Below are positions 6,899 to 14,538 of a stretch of DNA of 30,901 bases, one piece after another; position 1 is the stretch's first letter; each line of letters begins with the position of its first letter. The position numbers were made by a program, and so were the translations under genes. Origin of the DNA: Candidatus Heimdallarchaeota archaeon LC_2 (GTDB taxonomy: Archaea; Asgardarchaeota; Heimdallarchaeia; Heimdallarchaeales; Kariarchaeaceae); the NCBI GenBank assembly GCA_001940725.1, contig MDVR01000038.1, forward strand, positions 1 to 30,901. Reading direction: 5' to 3'. A model generated the notes under the pieces. That model searched no databases. It worked only from the letters and a program-made list of their open reading frames with translations, and had not been told where the DNA came from.

Positions 6899-8714
6899 AT
6901 TCTTATTCTAAAATAACAGTAAATCGAGAATATCAATTATTGATCAGTATTAATTGTAAGTTTCTAATCAATCGAAACAATTTACTTTTCTATATCTAGC
7001 TCAATAGCAATTTGTGAAAGCGATAGTGTTTGACGAACCAGGTGGTCCAGAAAACCTCTCTGTTCGTATAGTTGACGATCCTGTTTGTAAAGAAAATCAA
7101 GTTATAATTGACATTAAGTTTGCTGCATTGAATCATCTTGATCTTTGGGTGAGAAAATCTCCTACATATGCCGCATCTACACCTCATGTCGGTGGATCTG
7201 ACGGATCAGGTACCATCTCAGAAATTGGAACAAAAGTAAAAAATCTCAACTTAGGAGATAGAGTGCTTATAAATCCAGGTTTTAGTTGTGGAAATTGCAG
7301 ATATTGTTACATGGGGGAGCAGTCAAGCTGTGATAGCTTCAAAATTATGGGCGCTGGACCATGGGGGACTGAAGCTGAAAAAATAGCAGTAGATGCTAAA
7401 AATGTTCTCAAAATACCCGATAATATCACATTTGAAGTTGCTGCAGCTGCACCTCTCACATTTATTACCGTATATAGAATGTTAGCTACAAAAGGCAATG
7501 TGCAACCAGGAGAAACAGTTTTGGTTACTGGAGGAGGCGGGGGGATAGGAACTGTTGCAATACAAATGGCAAAGGCTATGAAAGCAAAGGTTATTGTCCT
7601 TACGTCCACAGACAAAATTGAAGCTGTGCATCAACTCGGAGCTGATGTTGTTATTAACTATTTAGAAACACCAGATTGGGAAAACGAAGTAATAAATGAA
7701 GGTGGTGCAGATGTCATCATTGAATCAGTTGGAGAAAAGACATGGGGAAAATCCATAAAAGTTCTAAATAAAAGAGGGCGTCTTGTCACAATCGGTGCTA
7801 CAACTGATTCTTATTCTAAAATAACAGTAAATCGAGAATATCAATTATTGATCAGTATTAATTGTAAGTTTCTAATCAATCGAAACAATTTACTTTTCTA
7901 TATCTAGCTCAATAGCAATTTGTGAAAGCGATAGTGTTTGACGAACCAGGTGGTCCAGAAAACCTCTCTGTTCGTATAGTTGACGATCCTGTTTGTAAAG
8001 AAAATCAAGTTATAATTGACATTAAGTTTGCTGCATTGAATCATCTTGATCTTTGGGTGAGAAAATCTCCTACATATGCCGCATCTACACCTCATGTCGG
8101 TGGATCTGACGGATCAGGTACCATCTCAGAAATTGGAACAAAAGTAAAAAATCTCAACTTAGGAGATAGAGTGCTTATAAATCCAGGTTTTAGTTGTGGA
8201 AATTGCAGATATTGTTACATGGGGGAGCAGTCAAGCTGTGATAGCTTCAAAATTATGGGCGCTGGACCATGGGGGACTGAAGCTGAAAAAATAGCAGTAG
8301 ATGCTAAAAATGTTCTCAAAATACCCGATAATATCACATTTGAAGTTGCTGCAGCTGCACCTCTCACATTTATTACCGTATATAGAATGTTAGCTACAAA
8401 AGGCAATGTGCAACCAGGAGAAACAGTTTTGGTTACTGGAGGAGGCGGGGGGATAGGAACTGTTGCAATACAAATGGCAAAGGCTATGAAAGCAAAGGTT
8501 ATTGTCCTTACGTCCACAGACAAAATTGAAGCTGTGCATCAACTCGGAGCTGATGTTGTTATTAACTATTTAGAAACACCAGATTGGGAAAACGAAGTAA
8601 TAAATGAAGGTGGTGCAGATGTCATCATTGAATCAGTTGGAGAAAAGACATGGGGAAAATCCATAAAAGTTCTAAATAAAAGAGGGCGTCTTGTCACAAT
8701 CGGTGCTACAACTG
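6899..8714. repeat. Exact tandem duplication, 908-bp unit, promoter plus 5' part of a dehydrogenase
   Basis: Bases 6899-7806 are repeated at 7807-8714 with no differences that I can see. The unit carries about 115 bp of upstream DNA and the first 264 codons of the zinc-dependent dehydrogenase. The junction is blunt: the bases flanking the unit on either side differ, so there is no microhomology. The period of 908 is not a multiple of three. The second copy continues into the only C-terminus of the gene. Confidence 0.95.
7014..7907 (+). pseudogene. Truncated zinc-dependent dehydrogenase (upstream copy)
   Basis: The first 264 residues are identical to the complete gene at 7922. The frame then runs into duplicated promoter DNA and ends after about 33 unrelated residues (SYSKITVNREYQ...). 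It retains the GroES-like domain and most of the Rossmann domain but lacks the C-terminal part that closes the catalytic cleft. It is unlikely to be active, and it may not exist if the duplication is an assembly error. It starts at GTG 7014, like the intact copy. Confidence 0.85.
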
Positions 8715-8938
8715 GAGCATTAGGTGAGACTGAAATTCGAGAACTATACCGAAAACAAGCATCGATCCATGGATCATTCATGGGTTCAAATGAGGATTTC
8801 CTAAAATCAATGAACTTTCTTTTTGATGGATCTGTGAAACCAGTAATAGATTCTGTTTTTAAGTTATCTGATGCGAGACTTGCACATGAGCGTTTGGAAA
8901 CTGGAAAACATATTGGTAAGATTCTTCTCCAAGTATGA
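7922..8938 (+). CDS. Zinc-binding alcohol dehydrogenase-like oxidoreductase (MDR family)
   Basis: A 338-residue medium-chain dehydrogenase/reductase. The GroES-like N-domain includes ALNHLDLWVR and HVGGSDGSG. The structural zinc lobe has Cys at 92, 95, 98 and 106 (SCGNCRYC...C). The Rossmann motif is GGGGGIG at 173-179, followed by GRLVTIGATTG and the C-terminal ARLAHERLETGKHIGKI. The catalytic-zinc Cys of classical ADHs is replaced (Asn40), as in the 'Zn_ADH_like' subgroup of quinone-reductase-like MDRs, so a catalytic zinc is doubtful. The GTG start at 7922 lies in a duplicated promoter region identical to that before the truncated copy. Position suggests a role with the kynurenine island, but the substrate is unknown. 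Confidence 0.85.
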   Translation: MKAIVFDEPGGPENLSVRIVDDPVCKENQVIIDIKFAALNHLDLWVRKSPTYAASTPHVGGSDGSGTISEIGTKVKNLNLGDRVLINPGFSCGNCRYCYMGEQSSCDSFKIMGAGPWGTEAEKIAVDAKNVLKIPDNITFEVAAAAPLTFITVYRMLATKGNVQPGETVLVTGGGGGIGTVAIQMAKAMKAKVIVLTSTDKIEAVHQLGADVVINYLETPDWENEVINEGGADVIIESVGEKTWGKSIKVLNKRGRLVTIGATTGALGETEIRELYRKQASIHGSFMGSNEDFLKSMNFLFDGSVKPVIDSVFKLSDARLAHERLETGKHIGKILLQV

Positions 8939-9011
8939 AATAAACGCTAACTCTTAAGAAAAATTTTACTTTGGGAAGTTGATTCTTTGTTCGATTAAGT
9001 TTAAAGACAGT

Positions 9012-9413
9012 TTAATCTTTCCAGGGTATTTCTGCAGATTCAGCTACTTCTGGTGATGGATGATTAATGTATTGATGAATTGTTTCACAATATTCCTTGA
9101 ATCCTAATGTACTAAGTGCGAGTAAAGATTCATGGATATCAAAATCATTGGAATCAAATTTTATTGCTAAATTAAGGGCTTCTGCTGACCTTTTTGATGC
9201 AGTTTCACCAAGGGCAAATATTATTTCATGTTTTACAATAGCATTAATTTCTTGATTCAATGCTTCTATTAATATATCAACTGAATCGTTTGTTCCATCA
9301 TCCATTAATACAAAGGCTGCCTGGATCCTTTCTTCCAATTTGACTTCAACATCTAAAATTGTATGTTTAGCATGGGTAAGAGATAGTTTGAAATCTGTCT
9401 GTTTTATATTCAA
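9012..9413 (-). CDS. HEAT-repeat protein with two His-Glu motifs; C-terminal half of a split deoxyhypusine hydroxylase-like pair
   Basis: A 133-residue all-helical HEAT-repeat protein. It carries HE at residues 62-63 (IVKHEIIFALGE) and 94-95 (FDIHESLLALSTLG), spaced 32 residues, then a tail ending PEVAESAEIPWKD. In deoxyhypusine hydroxylase (DOHH), which hydroxylates deoxyhypusine on eIF5A, each half of the protein has two HE motifs about 33 apart binding a di-iron centre, followed by an EVAETC-type segment. This gene matches one such half. Its TTG start overlaps the stop of the upstream half (TTGA), so translational coupling is likely. Alternatives are a bilin-lyase-like or generic PBS-type HEAT protein, but those do not show this paired HE layout as far as I know. 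Function is inferred; the motifs are directly visible. Confidence 0.6.
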   Translation of the reverse strand: MNIKQTDFKLSLTHAKHTILDVEVKLEERIQAAFVLMDDGTNDSVDILIEALNQEINAIVKHEIIFALGETASKRSAEALNLAIKFDSNDFDIHESLLALSTLGFKEYCETIHQYINHPSPEVAESAEIPWKD

Positions 9414-9769
9414 TCTTTGCAGTGATAATTTGCGGTATCAGCTACATCTTCATCAGAGTGAATGGTCAACTTTTCAATTTCAGATTCATATTGAATATCT
9501 CCTCGATTTGATAAGGCAAGTAAGGCTTCATGAACAACAAATCTATTGTTATCATTATTTATTACTTCTAAAAGAGATGACGAACATTCTTTATCTTTTA
9601 ACTTCCCAAAAATATAAGCTGCTTCATGTCTCACAATTGGACTGGGATCTTTGTAAAATAAATACTTAATATTCTCGATATATTTCTTTGAATATACATT
9701 TAATGAATTAAATATATACTGAATTTTATCTTCTGAAGTCATCGATAGTGCTTTTTCAATAAAACTCAA
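9410..9769 (-). CDS. HEAT-repeat protein with two His-Glu motifs; N-terminal half of a split deoxyhypusine hydroxylase-like pair
   Basis: A 119-residue helical protein with HE at 48-49 (PIVRHEAAYIFGKLKD) and 80-81 (RFVVHEALLALSNRGD), again 32 residues apart. Its tail, DEDVADTANYHCKD, parallels that of the downstream gene. The HEAAYIFGKLKD segment is close to the HELAYCLGQMQD-type segment of eukaryotic DOHH. The two genes are clearly paralogous, and their combined 252 residues compare with about 300 for human DOHH. TTG at 9769 is the furthest start; ATG at 9742 (MTSEDKIQ, 110 residues) is a good alternative. The next gene begins in the -1 frame overlapping this stop, so a frameshifted single gene is the main competing reading. 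The pair is divergent from the tRNA-Leu gene. Confidence 0.6.
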   Translation of the reverse strand: MSFIEKALSMTSEDKIQYIFNSLNVYSKKYIENIKYLFYKDPSPIVRHEAAYIFGKLKDKECSSSLLEVINNDNNRFVVHEALLALSNRGDIQYESEIEKLTIHSDEDVADTANYHCKD

Positions 9770-9919
9770 GAATATTCATATTTTTTTATATGTTTAGAAT
9801 TTATAGATTTATCAGTTTGAAACTATAGAAATCAGTCTTTCTTTGACAATGTTTACTAAATATTTTGTTAAATTAATAAAACTATTAATTACTTACAAAG
9901 GAATTAATATTGTCATTAT

Positions 9920-10004
9920 GCGGGGGTCGCCCAGCCTGGCCAACGGCGCTAGGTTCAGATCCTAGTCATTTAGATGTTCGTGGGTTCAAATCCCACCCTC
10001 CGCA
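9920..10004 (+). tRNA. tRNA-Leu (anticodon CAG)
   Basis: The 85-nt sequence folds as a class II tRNA. The acceptor stem GCGGGGG pairs with CCTCCGC with one G-U. The D-arm contains GG at the expected loop position. The anticodon stem is CTAGG/CCTAG with loop TTCAGAT, giving anticodon CAG. A long variable arm carries a small CAT/ATG stem, and the T-arm is GTGGG-TTCAAAT-CCCAC. The discriminator is A and no CCA is encoded, as is common in archaea. No intron is needed to fold it. Confidence 0.93.
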
Positions 10005-10010
10005 TTTTTT
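10005..10010 (+). terminator. T-run terminator after tRNA-Leu
   Basis: Six T residues directly follow the discriminator base, the usual archaeal form of intrinsic termination for stable RNA genes. Confidence 0.5.
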
Positions 10011-10129
10011 ACACTACAAATGCACTGAAAATCAATTTTGAACCTAATAGAAAAAGTGAGTTCCAAAAATTTTGTGTTTTCTAGTTACCAATCTATAAAT
10101 TATTTTAATTTAACAAAACTGGTCAACAA

Positions 10130-11398
10130 ATGATAAAGAATTTCATGGATGATATTAGCATCGCAGATCCTGATATTCATCAAGTTCTCATTGACGAATT
10201 AGATAGAGGTAGACAGGGATTAGAAATGATTGCTTCTGAAAATTATGTATCCAAGGCAATTCTACAAACCAATGGATCAGTTCTCACAAACAAATATTCG
10301 GAAGGATATCCCAGTAAAAGGTATTATGGAGGAAATGAATACATCGATGTAGCTGAGAATTTAGCAATTGACAGAGCTAAGGAATTATTTGGTGTTGATT
10401 TTGCTAATGTTCAACCTCATTCGGGCTCACAAGCCAATATGGAGGCTTACTTTGCGATATTAGATTTAGGCGATTCAATTTTGTCAATGCAATTAGATCA
10501 TGGAGGTCATTTAACACATGGACACAAAGTGTCTTTTTCTGGTAAGTTCTATGATTTCTCATTTTACGGCGTTGATAAGGAAACTCATCTCCTTAACATG
10601 GATGATGTTATGAAAAAAGCAAAAGAAGTAAAACCTAAAGTAATTTTGACTGGCTATTCTGCATATTCTCGTGAAATTGATTTCAAAGCCTTTAGGGAAA
10701 TTGCTGATGAAGTAGATGCTTTGTTAATGGCAGATATAGCACATATAGCAGGATTAGTCGCAGGAAAAGAACACATGAATCCAGCACCTTATTGTGATGT
10801 GATAACCACAACCACCCACAAAACTTTGAGAGGACCAAGAGGGGCAATGATTATGGGTAAAGAAGAATTTGAAGTCCCCGTAGCAAAATCGGTTTTTCCA
10901 GGTATGCAAGGTGGACCAATGGATATGATTATTGCTGGAAAAGCGGTATGTTTCAAAGAAGCCTTAGGACCAGAATTTAAGGAATATGCAAAAAATATAA
11001 AGAAAAATGCAAGAGCCCTTGCTGACTCATTACAAGAAAACGGAACTCAAATTGTTAGTGGCGGAACAGATAATCATCTGATACTCATTGATTTGAGTAA
11101 TTATAATTTAGGAGGTAAATTAGCTGAAAACACCATGGATGAAGTTGGGATATTTGCAAATAAAAATATGATACCCTTTGATACTAGAAGTCCATTCGAT
11201 CCTTCTGGCATTCGTTTAGGAACAGCAGCCCTTACCACAAGAGGTCTAGGTGTAAATGAAATGAAAGAGATTGGAGAGTTAATTAGTAAAACTTTGAGCA
11301 ACACTGAAAATCCTAAAATTCTCAATGCCATAGAGGCATCAGTAAGGCAAATTTGTGATCTTCATCCTCTATACCCAGGATTTGATTTGCTTAAATAA
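10130..11398 (+). CDS. glyA: Serine hydroxymethyltransferase
   Basis: A PLP enzyme interconverting serine and glycine while charging a one-carbon carrier (tetrahydrofolate or a pterin analogue). The 422 residues are full length. GLEMIASENYVS, NKYSEGYPSKRYYGG, the PHSGSQAN motif, HGGHLTHG and the PLP-lysine segment TTTTHKTLRGPRG (K231) are all present. The motif set, including the YYGG substrate loop, looks like the bacterial GlyA type, so a bacterial origin is possible. The ATG at 10130 starts about 120 bp after tRNA-Leu; a second Met at codon 6 is possible. It may share one-carbon and amino-acid flow with the neighbouring catabolic enzymes. Confidence 0.95.
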   Translation: MIKNFMDDISIADPDIHQVLIDELDRGRQGLEMIASENYVSKAILQTNGSVLTNKYSEGYPSKRYYGGNEYIDVAENLAIDRAKELFGVDFANVQPHSGSQANMEAYFAILDLGDSILSMQLDHGGHLTHGHKVSFSGKFYDFSFYGVDKETHLLNMDDVMKKAKEVKPKVILTGYSAYSREIDFKAFREIADEVDALLMADIAHIAGLVAGKEHMNPAPYCDVITTTTHKTLRGPRGAMIMGKEEFEVPVAKSVFPGMQGGPMDMIIAGKAVCFKEALGPEFKEYAKNIKKNARALADSLQENGTQIVSGGTDNHLILIDLSNYNLGGKLAENTMDEVGIFANKNMIPFDTRSPFDPSGIRLGTAALTTRGLGVNEMKEIGELISKTLSNTENPKILNAIEASVRQICDLHPLYPGFDLLK

Positions 11399-11512
11399 TC
11401 AACAAATCAATATTGGAAATAAGATATAATTTATTCTGTATATTAATAAAACTAAGTTTACTAAAAAAGAAACTATTTCATAATAATCATATAAATTAGA
11501 TTTAAGAAATAT

Positions 11513-12004
11513 ATGAAAGAATCTTATCGACCAGGACCAATTGGTGCACTGATGGACGAATATGAAAGAGCGTTGAATGATCTCATTAAAGTATTGTCAA
11601 GGTTTAGCCATTTTCAATTTGTGAAAATTGTAGATACAGAAACTCAAGATGAAAATTGTCGATCAGTTGAAACAATACTAAATCACGTGATTGGAGCAGG
11701 ATACGCTTACTCAAATTATATTAGGGAGAAAATTGATATGCCAATAACACAATCTGGACAAGTTCAAGTTTCTAATATTGTTGATGTAAGTGATGAATTG
11801 AAAGAAATGTTCAACTACATGCTAGAAACTGTAGAAGATAGCTATTCATTGTCCGAGAAAGATTTCTTGTTCAAAGAAATTGAGGTAAGGTGGAGCCAAG
11901 GTTATGATATCGAACAATTGTTAGAACACTCAATTGTTCATCTATTAAGACACAGGCGTCAGCTTGAGAAATTTGATAGTATATATTTCGAGGACTCATT
12001 TTAA
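11513..12004 (+). CDS. DinB-family protein
   Basis: A 163-residue four-helix-bundle protein of the DinB/YfiT type, a metal-binding fold used by thiol-dependent transferases and many uncharacterised proteins. The candidate metal ligands are the expected three His: one in LNHVIGAGYAYSNYI and two in the C-terminal helix LLEHSIVHLLRHRRQLEKF. The length fits the family. The start ATG at 11513 has no obvious ribosome-binding site. It follows glyA on the same strand after 114 bp and is convergent with the P5C dehydrogenase. The substrate is unknown; bacillithiol or mycothiol use is not implied. Confidence 0.7.
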   Translation: MKESYRPGPIGALMDEYERALNDLIKVLSRFSHFQFVKIVDTETQDENCRSVETILNHVIGAGYAYSNYIREKIDMPITQSGQVQVSNIVDVSDELKEMFNYMLETVEDSYSLSEKDFLFKEIEVRWSQGYDIEQLLEHSIVHLLRHRRQLEKFDSIYFEDSF

Positions 12005-12048
12005 GAATCTAAGAGCTGTTCATCAATTTCTAAATATAATTTCCTTAA

Positions 12049-13671
12049 CTAGGATCTCATATAAGGGTAATCCCAATTCCTTGAGGGTACAAAGGTTTCT
12101 TTTATGGATCTTGGACTTGTCCAACGAATTAGATTTAAGAGGGATCCAGCTTTATCATTGGTACCACTGGCCCTTGAACCACCAAAAGGTTGTTGATTTA
12201 CTACTGCCCCCGTAGGTTTGTCATTTATGTAAAAATTACCAGCAGCATGTCTTAGCATTTTAAAAGCAGTTCTAATAGCTTTTCGATTGATCGCAAAAAT
12301 CGCACCTGTTAAGGCGTAATCTGAGGTGTTATCACAGAGTTCAAGCGTTTCTTCATATTTATCATCATCATAAAGATAGATAGTTAATACTGGTCCAAAT
12401 ATTTCTTCTTTCATTGTTTTGAAATCAGCGGTTTTAGCCAAAATAACGGTTGGATCTATAAAGAAACCTATGCTGTCATCAGTTTTACCGCCGAATATTA
12501 TTTCTGCATCAGTCGATTCTTCAGCGTATGATATAAATCGACTAATCGATTCAAACGCATCTTGATCAATAACTGCATTAACTAATGTTGAGACCTCAAT
12601 AGGATCTCCTGTTTTTAGTGATTGGAGATTCAACATGAGGATTTCTTTCAGCTCTACCCAGCGAGATTTAGGAATATAGGCCCTCGAAGAAGCTGAACAT
12701 TTTTGTCCAGCGTATTCAAATGAACCCCTTATTATTGCAGCGACAACTTCCTCAACTACCGCTGAAGAATGCATGAAAATAAAATCTTTACCACCAGTTT
12801 CTCCAACTATCCTTGGATAATTTTTGTAGTTTTCAATATTTTCTCCAACTGTCTTCCACATATAACGAAAAGTTGGTGTTGAGCCAGTGAAGTGAATGCC
12901 TGCCAGATCTCTGTGGTTTAGAACTTGTGGACCAACAACTGAACCTTTACCAGGTAAAAAGTTGATAACACCTGAAGGAAGACCTGCTGCTTCTAATATT
13001 TCCATTATGTAATATCCTGAAAAAACTGAAGATGATGCAGGTTTAAATATAACTGTATTTCCCATCATTGCTGGAGCTGTAGGAAGATTACCTGCGATAC
13101 TAGTGAAATTGAATGGAGTTACCGCAAAGACAAATCCCTCTAATGGTCTGTATTCTACTCTATTCCAAATTCCGGCTGATGAATCAGGTTGCACATCATA
13201 AATTTGTTGCATAAAATTAGTATTAAATCTCCAAAAATCTATTAACTCACATGCAGCATCAATCTCTGCCTGTAATATATTTTTTGATTGCCCAAGCATT
13301 GTTGCAGCATTTAAAATTGGACGATAAGGTCCAGCTAACAAATCTGCAGCTTTCAAAAATATTGAAGCTCGATCGTACCAATCCATAAATTCCCACTCTT
13401 CTTTAGCATCTTTTGTAGCTTGAATTGCCATCTCAACATGTTCTTTTGAGGCCATACTATAAGATCCCAAAATGTGATCTTTTGAATGTGGGATAATTGA
13501 GGTTCCAGTTTCTTCAGTATAAATTCGTTCTCCACCAATTATTAATGGCATTTTTATCGTAGTTGAAGACATCCTATCGAGTTCTTCTTTGGTTCTCTGT
13601 AATTCTAAAGAACCGGGAAGATAGTCTAAAACAGGTTCGTTTATTGGTTTTGGAATCCTGTAATTTGTCAT
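12049..13671 (-). CDS. 1-pyrroline-5-carboxylate / L-glutamate gamma-semialdehyde dehydrogenase (ALDH4-like)
   Basis: Oxidises glutamate-gamma-semialdehyde to glutamate with NAD, the last step of proline and arginine/ornithine breakdown. The 540-residue stand-alone protein follows the animal/fungal mitochondrial ALDH4 type along its length: NEPVLDYLPGS at the start, RASIFLKAADLLAGP, AEIDAACELIDFWRFN, TPFNFTSIAGNL, general base E291 in VGETGGKD, catalytic C325 in GQKCSASSR, EEIFGPVLTIYLY, AAGNFYINDKPTGAVVNQQPFGGSRASGTNDK. No proline dehydrogenase is nearby in the window. The ATG at 13671 fits the family N-terminus. Confidence 0.93.
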   Translation of the reverse strand: MTNYRIPKPINEPVLDYLPGSLELQRTKEELDRMSSTTIKMPLIIGGERIYTEETGTSIIPHSKDHILGSYSMASKEHVEMAIQATKDAKEEWEFMDWYDRASIFLKAADLLAGPYRPILNAATMLGQSKNILQAEIDAACELIDFWRFNTNFMQQIYDVQPDSSAGIWNRVEYRPLEGFVFAVTPFNFTSIAGNLPTAPAMMGNTVIFKPASSSVFSGYYIMEILEAAGLPSGVINFLPGKGSVVGPQVLNHRDLAGIHFTGSTPTFRYMWKTVGENIENYKNYPRIVGETGGKDFIFMHSSAVVEEVVAAIIRGSFEYAGQKCSASSRAYIPKSRWVELKEILMLNLQSLKTGDPIEVSTLVNAVIDQDAFESISRFISYAEESTDAEIIFGGKTDDSIGFFIDPTVILAKTADFKTMKEEIFGPVLTIYLYDDDKYEETLELCDNTSDYALTGAIFAINRKAIRTAFKMLRHAAGNFYINDKPTGAVVNQQPFGGSRASGTNDKAGSLLNLIRWTSPRSIKETFVPSRNWDYPYMRS

Positions 13672-13784
13672 TAAATCATTTGTGCCAGTTAACCTTATGG
13701 AATTTATCTTTAGGAAAATCAGATAGAGATGAAAATCTTGAAAATTTTACTCATAAAACGTCCTTGATGCAATAATCAATTTCC

Positions 13785-14201
13785 TCATTTTCTGCTATTA
13801 TAAATTTGTAAATACTCAATAAATTTATCTAGTGTTTTTTGTTGTTGTGGAAAAGAGAAATATTGCCTTGCTTCACTCATTTCAACCCATCTAATTTCGT
13901 CATGTTCTGAACTTATTTTCTCTTCTCCTACGAAATCACAGAAAATATTTAGTAAAATTAAATCTTCAGAATTGCGCTTAAAGGTATAAGCATCTATAAT
14001 TTGAATTGGCTTGACTAAAATATCCAATTCCTCTTTTGCTTCTCGTAACAAACCTTCAAATGGATCTTCTCCTTCTTCTAATCTTCCTGAAGGAAATTCC
14101 CATAAACCTGGTGCAAATTGATTTTTAGCTCTTTTTGCGATTAAGACTTTCTGATTTTTTACAAGTATTATCGATACTCCAACTAAAAATGTACCAACCA
14201 C
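13785..14201 (-). CDS. Nudix hydrolase (MutT-like)
   Basis: A 138-residue protein with a complete Nudix box: the 21-residue span GRLEEGEDPFEG...REAKEEL fits Gx5Ex7RExxEE, giving the metal-binding catalytic helix. The preceding strand contains FAPGLWEFPSG, typical of MutT/8-oxo-dGTP diphosphatase-like and related (d)NTP pyrophosphatases. Such enzymes clean up oxidised nucleotides or hydrolyse nucleoside diphosphate derivatives; the exact substrate cannot be assigned. It lies downstream of, but in the opposite direction to, the 38-codon peptide and ligA. Confidence 0.85.
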   Translation of the reverse strand: MVGTFLVGVSIILVKNQKVLIAKRAKNQFAPGLWEFPSGRLEEGEDPFEGLLREAKEELDILVKPIQIIDAYTFKRNSEDLILLNIFCDFVGEEKISSEHDEIRWVEMSEARQYFSFPQQQKTLDKFIEYLQIYNSRK

Positions 14202-14298
14202 ATAATTCGTAAATTATTATTATTATTAATATCAATTTATTTTAAAATTTAAATTTGTAAAGCACAGTTCTTAAGTACAATAGTAAAACAAGTTTCTT

Positions 14299-14415
14299 AT
14301 GCGATCTAGGTTAGGAAGTTTGCTTATGGCATTATTATTCCTTTTACCTGGTGGTTCAGTTTATGTTGGACTATTGTTTTATTTAAAATCTGGAAAAAAT
14401 CGATCTCCGAATTAG
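14299..14415 (+). CDS. Small single-pass membrane peptide (38 codons)
   Basis: An uninterrupted ATG-to-TAG frame that is a tidy small membrane protein: a basic N-terminus (MRSRLGS), a hydrophobic span of about 22 residues containing LLPGGS, and a basic C-terminal tail (KSGKNRSPN). It lies in the 337-bp gap between the Nudix gene and ligA and reads in the same direction as ligA. I recognise no family. The charge pattern and clean hydrophobic segment favour a real gene, but the length makes chance possible. Apart from it and a possible TATA element near 14500, I see nothing else in that gap. Confidence 0.45.
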   Translation: MRSRLGSLLMALLFLLPGGSVYVGLLFYLKSGKNRSPN

Positions 14416-14498
14416 ACAATTTGATTTAAGAAAATGCGAAACTAATCCAATCTTGACTGAAATAAGTTATTACTTTTTAAGAACAAGTGTCATATTAA

Positions 14499-14506
14499 TT
14501 TATAAG
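14499..14506 (+). promoter_or_regulatory. Possible TATA element for ligA
   Basis: TTTATAAG lies about 33-40 bp before the TTG start of ligA, a position compatible with an archaeal TATA box and a short leader. AT-rich context limits certainty. Confidence 0.3.
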
Positions 14507-14538
14507 GGAAATTCATTTTTTTATTATTAGGTGATTTT

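Noticed and set aside
7307..8523. Two identical antisense 102-codon frames within the dehydrogenase copies
   Set aside because: They are shadows of the duplicated coding sequence on the other strand.
9340..9669. 109-codon plus-strand open frame
   Set aside because: It is antisense to the two HEAT-repeat genes, whose repeats and HE motifs are far more protein-like.
9920..10004. Intron in tRNA-Leu
   Set aside because: The longer length is fully explained by the class II variable arm; all stems pair without removing anything.
11964..12215. 83-codon plus-strand frame after the DinB gene
   Set aside because: It lies mostly antisense to the end of the P5C dehydrogenase and has no family features.
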